42,743 nt of DNA, taken from the NCBI GenBank assembly GCA_005881695.1, contig VBBT01000106.1, positions 1-42,743 on the forward strand, written 5' to 3'. The translations under genes and the position numbers were made by a program. Positions 1 through 9,138 of the stretch are shown one piece after another. Position 1 is the first letter of the stretch, and each line of letters begins with the position of its first letter. Under the pieces are notes generated by a model that made no database searches, had not been told where the DNA came from, and saw only the letters and a program-made list of their open reading frames with translations. Source of the stretch: Candidatus Bathyarchaeota archaeon. GTDB lineage: Archaea; Thermoproteota; Bathyarchaeia; 40CM-2-53-6.

Positions 1-999
1 GTAAAAGATCCCGCCATTCTCCTCCCCTCCCAGCAACGCGCCTACTCTTACTATTGTTCTTGACACCTCAATACTTCCCACCTTTGTAAGGATCAGCTTG
101 CCCTTCCGCTTCTTAGCAATCTCCGATACCACCATCGAGGTGTTGATCGGTGTCACAATCTTAGCGCCAGGATGGTTCCTAAGCAATTCGTCTTCAACGA
201 GCGCAAGAGTACGATCCCCAGGCTGAACCACGCCTGTCTCGTCGACAAAGATGGCCCTGTCACCGTCCCCGTCATGAGCGATTCCCAAATCGGCCCCTTC
301 CTCCCTTACAATCTTCGAGAGAGAACCAAGGTTCTCAGGCCGCGGCTCCGAATTCCGACCCGGGAACTCACCATCAATCACATCATTAACACCAATCACA
401 CGTGCCCCGAGCTTTCTAAGCAGCCTTGGGGTCGTGAGCGCTGAGACCCCGTTTCCCGTATCGACGACGATCTTCAGATTCCCGACTCCGTCTCTGGCAA
501 GGACTTGGCTCTCAAGCTTCTCGAAATAGGATCCTATTCGTCCCTCTCTGATAACCCGCTGACCCGGCGGATTGCTTGCCCGCCACTTATCTCGGTGAAT
601 TAGGATCTCCATTTTCTCCTCCTTCGAACGAGGGATCTCGATCCCATCAGAATCAACTACCTTGAACCCGTTATATTCGGGCGGGTTATGACTCGCAGTA
701 ATCATCACTCCGGCCGAAGAGGAAGTATTCTTGACCATGAACTCCAACGCGGGGGTCGTGATCAAACCACGATCCTCCACATCTTTCCCTTGGGCGAGCA
801 GACCCGCCGCTAATCCTTCCATAAGCATAGGACTAGAAAGACGACCATCCCTCCCGATCAGTACTCTCTCTTTTGGAAACAGAGTCCCCAGAGCTGAACC
901 GACTCGGAAGGCCAGGCTCGAGCCTATCTCTTTGCCTGCGACCCCTCTGATCCCGTTGGTTCCGAAAAGCTTTGGTACTTTCACCATTCTGCTAGCCAT
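1..999 (-). CDS. Phosphomannomutase/phosphoglucosamine mutase family protein (C-terminus truncated by window edge)
   Basis: Reverse-strand translation from ATG at 999: MASRMVKVPKLFGTNGIRGVAGKEIG...VLIGRDGRLSSP...GVMITASHNPPEYNGFKV. FGTNGIRG and the TASHNP phosphoserine loop are family hallmarks. Absent from the ORF track because it runs off the edge. Confidence 0.92.
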   Translation of the reverse strand, partial: MASRMVKVPKLFGTNGIRGVAGKEIGSSLAFRVGSALGTLFPKERVLIGRDGRLSSPMLMEGLAAGLLAQGKDVEDRGLITTPALEFMVKNTSSSAGVMITASHNPPEYNGFKVVDSDGIEIPRSKEEKMEILIHRDKWRASNPPGQRVIREGRIGSYFEKLESQVLARDGVGNLKIVVDTGNGVSALTTPRLLRKLGARVIGVNDVIDGEFPGRNSEPRPENLGSLSKIVREEGADLGIAHDGDGDRAIFVDETGVVQPGDRTLALVEDELLRNHPGAKIVTPINTSMVVSEIAKKRKGKLILTKVGSIEVSRTIVRVGALLGGEENGGIFY

Positions 1000-1013
1000 C
1001 CTTCTCCCTAATC

Positions 1014-2069
1014 CTAGCAGAAGATAACCGAATTCGGAGACACCACTGATCCTGGTGGGATGCTTAGCTGTCCAGCTATTATCGACCCACTACCTATTCT
1101 CGATCCTCTACCGATTACCACCCTTTCGCCTATGACCGCGTCTTCGACAATCGTTTTCTCACCGATCGTAGTCTCTTCAAATACTATTGAATTCCGCACG
1201 ATGGCACCATCTCCAAGAGTGACATTGTCACTGAGAATCGTGAGAGGGCCCACTTTCGCACCTACCCCCAGGCGCGCCTTTGTTCCCAAATATGTGGGCC
1301 AGATGATTTGCCTCCCGTTTTGCCTTTCATCAGGTTCTCCGGCCTTAAGCTCTTGCTTCGCCAAGAGTTCTCTGTTGGCCCGTACATATTCCGAAACCCT
1401 CCCAATGTCGTACCAGAATCCATCATGTATCCATGCTCGCATCCGTCCGTTCCGAACTAACTTAGGGAAAACGTCCCTCTCCAGGCTGACACATCGGCCA
1501 ACTGGAATGGAACCTACCACGCCATGACTAAGCACGTACACCCCCGCATTTACCCGACCAGTGGCTGAGGGAACGGCCGATTTTTCCTCGAACTTCCTCA
1601 CTATTCCGTCGGAATCGGTCGTAACTGAGCCATATGGAGAAGGGTCAAGAACAGAGACCAACGCAATTGTTGCGTCCGCCTTCTTCTCCTCATGTAACGC
1701 TAGCATACCTCTGATGTCGATATTGCTTACAATGTCACCGTTTATCGCGAAGAATGGATCGTCTTTGCTGAGAAGGTTGGCTGCAAGCCGAATGGGACCT
1801 GCGGTTCCCAAAGGCATCTCTTCAACCGAAAACGCCACCGTCACGCCTCCTACGCGGTGACCTACCTCGATCTTCAACCTATCCGAAAGATGATTGACTG
1901 CTAGGATGATCTTGTCAACTCCACCAGAGCTGAGCCAGCGAGCCATCGACTCAACGAGCGGCACCCCAACAATAGGGAATAACAACTTCGGCTTGGAACA
2001 GCTCAGAGGTCGCAACCTAGTTGCGAAACCTCCTGCAAGTATCAAACCTCTCAACTCTATCCTCTGCAA
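1014..2069 (-). CDS. Sugar-phosphate nucleotidyltransferase (mannose-1-P guanylyltransferase/GlmU-like) with left-handed beta-helix C-terminus
   Basis: GLILAGGFATRLRPLSCSKPKLLFPIVGVPLVE N-terminal motif; hexapeptide-like repeats at C-terminus. Confidence 0.9.
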   Translation of the reverse strand: MQRIELRGLILAGGFATRLRPLSCSKPKLLFPIVGVPLVESMARWLSSGGVDKIILAVNHLSDRLKIEVGHRVGGVTVAFSVEEMPLGTAGPIRLAANLLSKDDPFFAINGDIVSNIDIRGMLALHEEKKADATIALVSVLDPSPYGSVTTDSDGIVRKFEEKSAVPSATGRVNAGVYVLSHGVVGSIPVGRCVSLERDVFPKLVRNGRMRAWIHDGFWYDIGRVSEYVRANRELLAKQELKAGEPDERQNGRQIIWPTYLGTKARLGVGAKVGPLTILSDNVTLGDGAIVRNSIVFEETTIGEKTIVEDAVIGERVVIGRGSRIGSGSIIAGQLSIPPGSVVSPNSVIFC

Positions 2070-2179
2070 CTCGTGAGCTTTCGATTCGTTAGTCCCCTAT
2101 ATTGTCTTTAGAGCCGGACACAGAATAGTTTGGAACTACCGATGTCCAAGAGCAACGGGTAGCAGGATAAGCTGGAAGG

Positions 2180-3091
2180 TTGATCCTGATGGTCAAGACC
2201 GGATTGTCATTCTCTCCTTGTCAGATTACTGGATTCTTTCGCATACATGATACCACGGGTGATCCGTTGAAGATCGGATCGACCGGGGCCGGAGTAAACC
2301 TTCAGCAGGGAGTGACAACTGCAGTAAGAATTAGCCGAGCCTCGCGAACGAAACTTGTAATCTCGTTCAACGGCAAGCCGCTCGCCCACCCAGTGGTTTC
2401 GCGGACAGTGGCTCAAGAACTCCTAGACGGATCATCGGAAGCATCGCTTGTGACTATCGACCACAGAAGCATTCTCCCAATGGGTTGCGGTTACGGGACG
2501 AGCGGCGCGGGAGCCCTCAGCCTATCTCTCGCGCTCAACGAAGCACTGGGTTCCGACTTGAGTCGCATCGAGGCTGCGCAGATCGCGCACAAGGCGGAAG
2601 TGAAGTATAGGACTGGCCTCGGGACCGTTACGTCCGCGTTCTATGGAGGACTAGTGATCCGAACCCGGCCCGGTGCGCCTGGATTCGCCGAAGTCAAGAA
2701 AATCATACCCCCGTCTTCGCTGAGAGTTGTTTCAGGCGCGTTCGGACCTATATCAACGGCGGGCGTTCTATCCAATTCTGGCTTGAAGAAAAGGATCAAT
2801 CTCTGCGGAAGAGGACTTGTCTCTCTTCAAATCAAGGGCCCTGAGACGAATACTTTCATCAGATTATCACGAAGGTTTGCCGATTGCCTCGGAATACTCT
2901 CTCTCCGCTTGCGTGAAGCCATTTCGATAATGCAACGGAAACGGATTACATCTAGCATGATGATGATTGGGGAATCCCTTTTCACCGTAGTTCGAAGGGA
3001 ACTCGTCTCTGAAGCCAAGTCGACGATCAAATCAGTGGGACTTACCCCGATTGTTAGCAAAATCGCTGAACACGGTGCTGTGGTGTTATGA
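2180..3091 (+). CDS. Archaeal pantoate kinase (GHMP superfamily)
   Basis: PCQITGFFRIHDTTGDPLKIGSTGAGVNL and GHMP loop MGCGYGTSGAGALSLSLALNEALG; next to PPS and panB. TTG start. Confidence 0.85.
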   Translation: MILMVKTGLSFSPCQITGFFRIHDTTGDPLKIGSTGAGVNLQQGVTTAVRISRASRTKLVISFNGKPLAHPVVSRTVAQELLDGSSEASLVTIDHRSILPMGCGYGTSGAGALSLSLALNEALGSDLSRIEAAQIAHKAEVKYRTGLGTVTSAFYGGLVIRTRPGAPGFAEVKKIIPPSSLRVVSGAFGPISTAGVLSNSGLKKRINLCGRGLVSLQIKGPETNTFIRLSRRFADCLGILSLRLREAISIMQRKRITSSMMMIGESLFTVVRRELVSEAKSTIKSVGLTPIVSKIAEHGAVVL

Positions 3092-3840
3092 GAATCTCAC
3101 CCAACCACCCACGGTTTAGATCACTCGAGACCAGAGAGCGCCTGGTCAGAGGATTTCGAAGCGGGATAGTTGCTCCTCAAGGCTTGATTGCCCACGGGCG
3201 TGGAGAGGCATTCGATTACCTGTTTGGTGAAATCACACCAAAATCCTCCCGAGTGGCCACGAGAGCTGCGGTCGCGCTTCTATTGAACGCAAAAACCCCA
3301 GTCCTATCCATTAACGGTAACACCGCGGCCTTGGTACCGCGAGATATCGTCAAACTTGCGCGTTCAGTCCCGGCAGGGCTTGAGGTAAACCTGTTTCACA
3401 GAAACCTCGCACGAGAGCGAAGGATCGCGTCCTTGCTCAAGCACAATGGAGCGAGTCAAGTGCTTGGAGTGAACGCAACCTCCAGACTTAGGATACCAGG
3501 GGTTGCGAGCCTAAGGCGCAGCGTCGACGCAAAGGGAATCGGGGACGCTGATGTCGTATTGGTCCCGCTTGAAGATGGCGACCGAGCGGAAGCACTTAGA
3601 AAAGCGGGCAAGATGGTGATCGCGATAGACCTCAATCCTATGTCACGAACCTCCCGGGCCGCGACCGTTACTATTGTCGATAACATCATCAGGGCTATTC
3701 CAGAATTGGTCCGGATCACTTTGAGAATGAAACCCCTTTCGAAATCCCGATTGGATGCGATAGCTTCGAGCTTTGACAATGAGAGGAATCTTACAAGTGC
3801 GATGAAGGACATGATCCGATACATGCGAGGATGGGCCTAG
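3088..3840 (+). CDS. 4-phosphopantoate--beta-alanine ligase (phosphopantothenate synthetase, archaeal PPS)
   Basis: NHPRFRSLETRERLVRGFRSGIVAPQGLIAHGRGEAFDYLFGE N-terminus typical of PPS; overlaps the pantoate kinase stop. Confidence 0.88.
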   Translation: MRISPNHPRFRSLETRERLVRGFRSGIVAPQGLIAHGRGEAFDYLFGEITPKSSRVATRAAVALLLNAKTPVLSINGNTAALVPRDIVKLARSVPAGLEVNLFHRNLARERRIASLLKHNGASQVLGVNATSRLRIPGVASLRRSVDAKGIGDADVVLVPLEDGDRAEALRKAGKMVIAIDLNPMSRTSRAATVTIVDNIIRAIPELVRITLRMKPLSKSRLDAIASSFDNERNLTSAMKDMIRYMRGWA

Positions 3841-4712
3841 AGTTGAGCGGAAATGCTCGCACGGAGAGAAAAAAGGTATCGGTTGCCGACTTTTCGAAAA
3901 TGAAGACTCATGGTCAGCGTATCGTGATGGTAACGTCGTATGACTACCCGACTTCGACTATCGCGGATGACGTTGGAGTTGACTCGATCCTTGTGGGAGA
4001 CTCTTACGGCATGGTAGTTCTTGGATATGATACGACGATTCCAGTAACGGTGGAAGAGCTTCTTCCAATATGCCGAGCAGTTAGAAGAGGCGCGAGCCAT
4101 TCATTGCTTGTCGGCGACATGCCATTCCTAAGCTTCCAGATCTCTGAAGAAGATGCCATAAGAAACGCGGGACGTTTCATCAAAGAAGGAAGAATGGAAG
4201 CAGTCAAGATCGAAGGAGGAAGAGAAATGGCACACATAGCAAGGGCTGTTTCGAATGCGGGTATCCCGGTGCTTGGACACATTGGCCTAACGCCACAGAC
4301 CTCAACTCTCCACGGAGGCTATAGGGTTCAAGGCAAGAACGCCGACTCTAGCGAGAGCCTCGTGAAGGATGCCAAGTCGCTGGAGGACGCGGGAGTATTC
4401 GGGATTGTTCTAGAAATGATAACAGAAGAAGTGGCCAGAGTCATCACACAAACGGTCTCAGTGCCAACCATCGGCATTGGATCAGGCAGATACTGCGATG
4501 GCCAAGTCCTGGTCTTGCACGACGTTCTAGGGCTCTATCCAAGATTTGTGCCAAAATTCGCGAAGCAATATGCAGATCTTGCCTCAACGATAAAAAAAGC
4601 CGTCGCGGAGTACGCATCTGACGTCCGTCAAGGCACCTTTCCGGAGGAGAAACACGTGTTCAAGATGGACGACGCTGAGCGAGACAAGCTAGATTTACGC
4701 CAGAAGTCCTGA
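3831..4712 (+). CDS. panB: 3-methyl-2-oxobutanoate hydroxymethyltransferase
   Basis: MVTSYDYPTSTIADDVGVDSILVGDSYGMVVLGYDTT...VKIEGG...VLGHIGLTPQ...IGIGSG family motifs. Confidence 0.95.
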   Translation: MGLELSGNARTERKKVSVADFSKMKTHGQRIVMVTSYDYPTSTIADDVGVDSILVGDSYGMVVLGYDTTIPVTVEELLPICRAVRRGASHSLLVGDMPFLSFQISEEDAIRNAGRFIKEGRMEAVKIEGGREMAHIARAVSNAGIPVLGHIGLTPQTSTLHGGYRVQGKNADSSESLVKDAKSLEDAGVFGIVLEMITEEVARVITQTVSVPTIGIGSGRYCDGQVLVLHDVLGLYPRFVPKFAKQYADLASTIKKAVAEYASDVRQGTFPEEKHVFKMDDAERDKLDLRQKS

Positions 4713-4716
4713 AGAC

Positions 4717-5634
4717 TTGCGTTTCGGCATTGTCGGGGCAGGGGCCATCGGTTGCCTATTCGGCGCAAGCTTAAGCCGGGCCGGCCACGATGTGACACTG
4801 ATACATCGGGACCTATCTATCGTTCGAGCAATCCAGAAGAACGGCGTTAGTCTTCGAGAGACTGACAAAACGGTCACAAGGGTTCGAGTGCCCGTTCGAA
4901 GGGGCCCTACCCCGTTACCTGGAACTGAGGTTCTCATCATCGCAGTGAAAGCCTACGACACCAAAGCAGTGGCGGCAAGCTATCGCGGGATAGTGCCATT
5001 TGAGACGACAGTTTTGAGCCTTCAAAACGGACTAGGAAACATAGAGACATTGCAATCTGAGCTCAAGAACGAACTTCTCGCAGGTTCCACTACGGAAGGA
5101 GCGTTCTCGTTGGGTCCAGGCTCTGTGCTACACACAGGGAGAGGATTGACGGTCATCGGAGACCCACGAGGGACAAAGTCAGAAACCTGCTCGCGAATCA
5201 AGATTGCCTTTGAAGAAGCGAGATTTCGAACGAAAATTAGTTCCAACATGGCGGGGGTGCTATGGACTAAGGCCATAGTCAACGCCGCCATAAATCCCCT
5301 CTCAGGGTTGACAAGACTGTCCAATGACGCGCTGGCTAAGAGCGCAAAGATCCGGGAGATCGGCTTTCGAGTAATAGACGAGGGAATATCGGTTAGTCGT
5401 GCCGAACGCGTCATATTGGCGGGGGATCCGAGAAAACTCTGGCGAAGGATTCTGTTGTCGACCAGCGCTAACAAGTCATCAATGCTCCAAGACATTGAGA
5501 GAAGGAAGATGACTGAGATTAGACAATTGAACGGTGCAATTCTCTCGCGGGGAAAGAGGAGAGGGGTCGAAACCCCTACCAATGGGATCTTGACAAAACT
5601 AGTACTAGGGATCGAGGAATCATCGAACCCGTAG
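4717..5634 (+). CDS. panE: 2-dehydropantoate 2-reductase
   Basis: MRFGIVGAGAIGCLFGASLSRAGHDVTLIHR Rossmann motif, AVKAYDT, SLQNGLGN, LWTKAIVNAAINPLSGLT. Confidence 0.92.
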   Translation: MRFGIVGAGAIGCLFGASLSRAGHDVTLIHRDLSIVRAIQKNGVSLRETDKTVTRVRVPVRRGPTPLPGTEVLIIAVKAYDTKAVAASYRGIVPFETTVLSLQNGLGNIETLQSELKNELLAGSTTEGAFSLGPGSVLHTGRGLTVIGDPRGTKSETCSRIKIAFEEARFRTKISSNMAGVLWTKAIVNAAINPLSGLTRLSNDALAKSAKIREIGFRVIDEGISVSRAERVILAGDPRKLWRRILLSTSANKSSMLQDIERRKMTEIRQLNGAILSRGKRRGVETPTNGILTKLVLGIEESSNP

Positions 5635-5675
5635 TCCTAAGGAGGGCTAGACGTTTCCCCGGAGCGGATCTATAC

Positions 5676-6704
5676 TCAGTTTTGACAGGCCGTTTTCGTC
5701 TTGCCTGACTTCAGGGCAGTATCGCACACTCGAATAGCTTCTATCGCATCCTTACCCGACGGGATAGGGTCCAAGTCGTCACTCACAGCATGCATAAAGT
5801 ACTCAAGTTCCAACCGTAGCGGTTCATCCCAACCTATGTATGGTTTGGTCATTGTTTTCGAATCTTCAACCGTAAGTTCTTGGGATATGTAGTCAAGATT
5901 TATCGTCGCCTCACTCCCGGTAATTATGAGAGTGCGAACTTTTCGCGGAGTCAACCAGTTTGCATCCAAGAAACCTGTAACGCCCCGACTGAATCGTAGC
6001 ATGATTTCCGCATAGTCTTCAAAGGAATGCTTCAAGGATCCCGTCTGAGCGTAGACTACGGAGACCTTGTCCTCCAACAGGAACCTCATGATGTCAATAT
6101 CGTGTATAGCGGTGTCCTTGATCACTCCTACGTCACCGATTCTGACCGGCCAACGAGCCACGCGCCTGCCTGTGGCAATGATGACCTCTCCAGCGGCCTT
6201 CTGGTCAAGTAGCTTCTTCACAAATCGAACGCCTGGGTTGAAACGTTCTATGAATCCCACCATAAGTTTCAATCCGGTTTTTGAGGCCATCGTGACCAGC
6301 TTGCCGGCCTGCACCTGATTGCCGGTCATTGGTTTCTCCACCAAGAGATTTTTTCCCGCCTCTAGGATCTGTGTCCCTACTTGGAAGTGCGTATGCGTAG
6401 GGGTGGCGACAGTCACTGCCTCTATTTCCGGAATCCGAAGCAGCTCCTTAGCGTCCGTGTACCATGGAACCGAATATTTGGAACCGACCTGTTTTGCTCG
6501 CTCCTGGTTGGAGTCGCAGATTCCGATAAGATTGCATTTGGGGCTTTGACGGAGAACCCGTACTTGGTTCTCGCCCCAGAATCCTGTGCCTATAACGCCA
6601 GCGCCGACACGTTTCAAATCCCCGAGCTGCCTCTTCCAATCGAAGTATAGAAGAGGCCGGCTCTCTCCACATTTGAAGCTTCCAGAACCCGTGACAGATC
6701 GCAA
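5676..6704 (-). CDS. Gfo/Idh/MocA family NAD(P)-dependent oxidoreductase
   Basis: AGVIGTGFWGENQVRVLRQ, AVTVATPTHTHFQVG, LVEKPMT. The true start is probably downstream of the listed one, which overlaps the neighbouring ORF. Confidence 0.9.
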   Translation of the reverse strand: MRSVTGSGSFKCGESRPLLYFDWKRQLGDLKRVGAGVIGTGFWGENQVRVLRQSPKCNLIGICDSNQERAKQVGSKYSVPWYTDAKELLRIPEIEAVTVATPTHTHFQVGTQILEAGKNLLVEKPMTGNQVQAGKLVTMASKTGLKLMVGFIERFNPGVRFVKKLLDQKAAGEVIIATGRRVARWPVRIGDVGVIKDTAIHDIDIMRFLLEDKVSVVYAQTGSLKHSFEDYAEIMLRFSRGVTGFLDANWLTPRKVRTLIITGSEATINLDYISQELTVEDSKTMTKPYIGWDEPLRLELEYFMHAVSDDLDPIPSGKDAIEAIRVCDTALKSGKTKTACQN

Positions 6705-8044
6705 ATTGCTCCTGGACGACCCATTTCCGAGGCCAATTTCTGCGGACTAATTTCCTCGAAGTCCATTCTGTCTAACGCTACCAACGCGCAAATCGCCTTC
6801 GAAGCAGCCCTCAGCGGCGTGTTCTCAACTCTAACGCTATCGCTGAGGACACCCCCTTCGAACCACCGATTATCCCTGCCCGGGTACACTGAAAGTATTG
6901 CACCCCTTCTTTCAAGCGTCTGAAGGATCAGCGGCGGATTCGGTTTCGGATCTCGGGGAGACTCCAGTCCGGTGAAACCCAAGATTGCAATTCTAGAGTG
7001 GCGAAAACGTTTTCCACAAAGAGACAGGGCATTCTTGATCATATCCAGCACTCTTTGCTCCCCGGCTTCATTGATCTTTCGCGCTGCACGAACAACGCCC
7101 ATGCTTCCTCGGTTACCAGTGCCGCCGATTGCGATGCAGCTAGCAATCGCGTCTCTCGCGACGAAGGTTCTAGGGATTCCTAAGTTGTCGGTTCCAGATT
7201 GTCTGCACAGATCGAGAGCTTCGGAATAGTCCACATCATCTAATTCACACATGCTCGCGAGTTCGAACTCCAAAGCTCGCAGAACATCTCGATATACCGA
7301 CCCGAATAGCCCGGCCGCCTCGGCGGCGCTGAGCTTTACGCTCGTACTCATAGAAGGGAATATTGAGAGAAAGATTTCCTGAGCTAACGTAGCTGCTTCT
7401 GTACCAAATCCAGCGGCGAGTTTAGGCTTCTCTTTGAATTTCTGAAGGGTCTCACCACTCCAAAACAAGGGGACGTAGCTTAATTGAACGTCTTTGCCAA
7501 CGATGTGTCCGCTGTGTTTTTCGATCGTCTCTCGAAGAAAGGTACTAGTGAAGTTCGGCCGGCACAAGCCAGTGAACGTGAGGCTAGCCCCTTGCGGGAG
7601 AAACTTGCATAAGGTGCGAGTGGTTCTCTCAAGCTCGCTAAGCTCTCTCTGGCCCACAGCGTGGCTAGTTAGGACGACAATTGAGGGTGGAATCGTCGAG
7701 AGTTCTTCGACGTTCGACAGTAGGTGTGTAGTTCCTGCCTTTCGGTGAACCCCGAGCAACCATCTTGCCTCAACCAGCCCGCCAGTTTCCGTTCTCCTCG
7801 TCTTGGCTTCATCGAAATGTCCCACGAGCCAATTTTGTTGTCCCGCCTCTGCAAACAGAGTTGAAATCAAGAGGGCCTCTGGCTGGTTTCCCACGATTGC
7901 GATCTTAGATTCAGAAAGTTGATTGCTCGTTCGAAACCACCATAATCTCGCGGGAGCCGCTACTGCTCCCTTGTGTGGGTTAACGAATTGACACGAATCC
8001 ATTACAATATTGCCAGCCTGACAGGGAGAAGTTGCTGTCCTCAC
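6614..8044 (-). CDS. Divergent UDP-sugar dehydrogenase-like protein, predicted to lack canonical catalytic motifs
   Basis: The middle segment SAAEAAGLFGSVYRDVLRALEFELASMCELDDVDYSEALDLCRQ and C-terminal RIAILGFTGLESPRDPKPNPPLILQTLERRGAILSVYPGRD align by eye with the 11308-12666 dehydrogenase. The GGHCIP motif and the GxGxxG loop are not conserved. Confidence 0.65.
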   Translation of the reverse strand: MRTATSPCQAGNIVMDSCQFVNPHKGAVAAPARLWWFRTSNQLSESKIAIVGNQPEALLISTLFAEAGQQNWLVGHFDEAKTRRTETGGLVEARWLLGVHRKAGTTHLLSNVEELSTIPPSIVVLTSHAVGQRELSELERTTRTLCKFLPQGASLTFTGLCRPNFTSTFLRETIEKHSGHIVGKDVQLSYVPLFWSGETLQKFKEKPKLAAGFGTEAATLAQEIFLSIFPSMSTSVKLSAAEAAGLFGSVYRDVLRALEFELASMCELDDVDYSEALDLCRQSGTDNLGIPRTFVARDAIASCIAIGGTGNRGSMGVVRAARKINEAGEQRVLDMIKNALSLCGKRFRHSRIAILGFTGLESPRDPKPNPPLILQTLERRGAILSVYPGRDNRWFEGGVLSDSVRVENTPLRAASKAICALVALDRMDFEEISPQKLASEMGRPGAICDLSRVLEASNVERAGLFYTSIGRGSSGI

Positions 8045-8176
8045 GAGATGGTGTCAATAGCCAGTTAATACGAATAGTATTAACCTTCCTCACAGAAAAA
8101 AAGTTAGAGGTTCGAATTATTTTGCGTCTTTTATCTATTCGTCGTTAAGCATTGGCGACTACTCGGAAAATATATT

Positions 8177-8761
8177 ATGGAAGTCTGGATTGAAGTTCTC
8201 ACGCCGAAACAGGCTCTTTTGTTCGAGCCGCTGCGCCGCATGCCAAAGGTCATGCTTTACAGGGCTTTGGATCCACCCGCTTGGCTGAAACGTCATCATC
8301 CCAAAAAGAATGTCTTAAGAAGTTGCACCTGACGGTGGTCACGCCTATCGTCGTTTTCAGAACCTAGGAAGCATTCGAATCCTATCTAATGGGGAAAGCG
8401 AGTGACAAAGAGCCTGTCGTAGGGCCAGTCATCGACGAATTGCTGAGGCTGCGGTTGGAATGCCAAGTGGTCCTCTTTACAAGGTACAAGAGGCAAGCTT
8501 CCGTGATAAGGATCCGATTCGGCGAGAGCATTGCTTTGGTTAATAGGATAGTCGATGCCACGAGCTTACTTTCCTATTCGTCAGCTTTCATCAGGTCCGC
8601 CGGAACAATGACTGCAGAAACTGCTCTGTTGGGGATTACCTCGATTTTCTGTTTTTCCGAGTCCTAAGTCGTTGTACATCCAGTGTTGGGAACAGCTAGG
8701 TCTAGTCGAGACGATTCGGTCGCGCGAGAGGTTCCATTGGAGTGGGCAGGCAGACCTATAG
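8177..8761 (+). pseudogene. Decayed DUF354-family gene copy (internal deletion, frameshifts, stops)
   Basis: MEVWIEVLTPKQALLFEPL, VMLYRALDPPAWLKR, EAFESYLMGKASDKEPVVGPVIDELLRL..VVLFTRYKRQ, SAFIRSAGTMTAETALLGI and PKSLYIQCWEQLGLVETIRSRE, spread over several frames, match successive parts of the intact DUF354 protein at 10232-11302. Confidence 0.85.
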
Positions 8762-9138
8762 AGACTACCACGTAGCGAAGCCCGACCGGGCAAACTGCTG
8801 CATTCCTTGATTCGATTCTCGGTAGGACTGCGCCAGTTGGATCATACAATCCTTCAACTTTGGGATTCCAGAGAGCCTACTGACCGACAAGCTCCCGTAA
8901 GATGGCGGAATTTCGGTGGAACCTTGAGAAGTGTCAAACCTCGAAGAAAGGAGTGGAAACTCTTGTTCTGCCCCTTGCAACGTGTCTTCTCCGAACTTTT
9001 TCGTTCGAAGCACATCAAACACATAAAAGAGCAATATATGGATCACGGAACGGACAGCCGGTAAGATTGTCGACGTAAGAATTGGTCGAGATTGAAAAGG
9101 GATTGCAATGAGTGGGCCGTCGTGGCGGATGATCCACC

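Noticed and set aside
1060-2076. Plus-strand ORFs (155, 99 and 60 aa) opposite the nucleotidyltransferase gene
   Set aside because: Low-complexity Ser/Pro/Thr-rich antisense shadows of a clear minus-strand CDS; no recognisable motif.
5022-5582. 186-aa minus-strand ORF over panE
   Set aside because: Antisense shadow of a well-supported panE CDS.
8389-9064. ORFs of 60-93 aa on both strands in the 8.3-9.1 kb gap
   Set aside because: The 8389-8667 frame is a piece of the DUF354 relic; the others have no coherent signal and overlap the relic or its flank.
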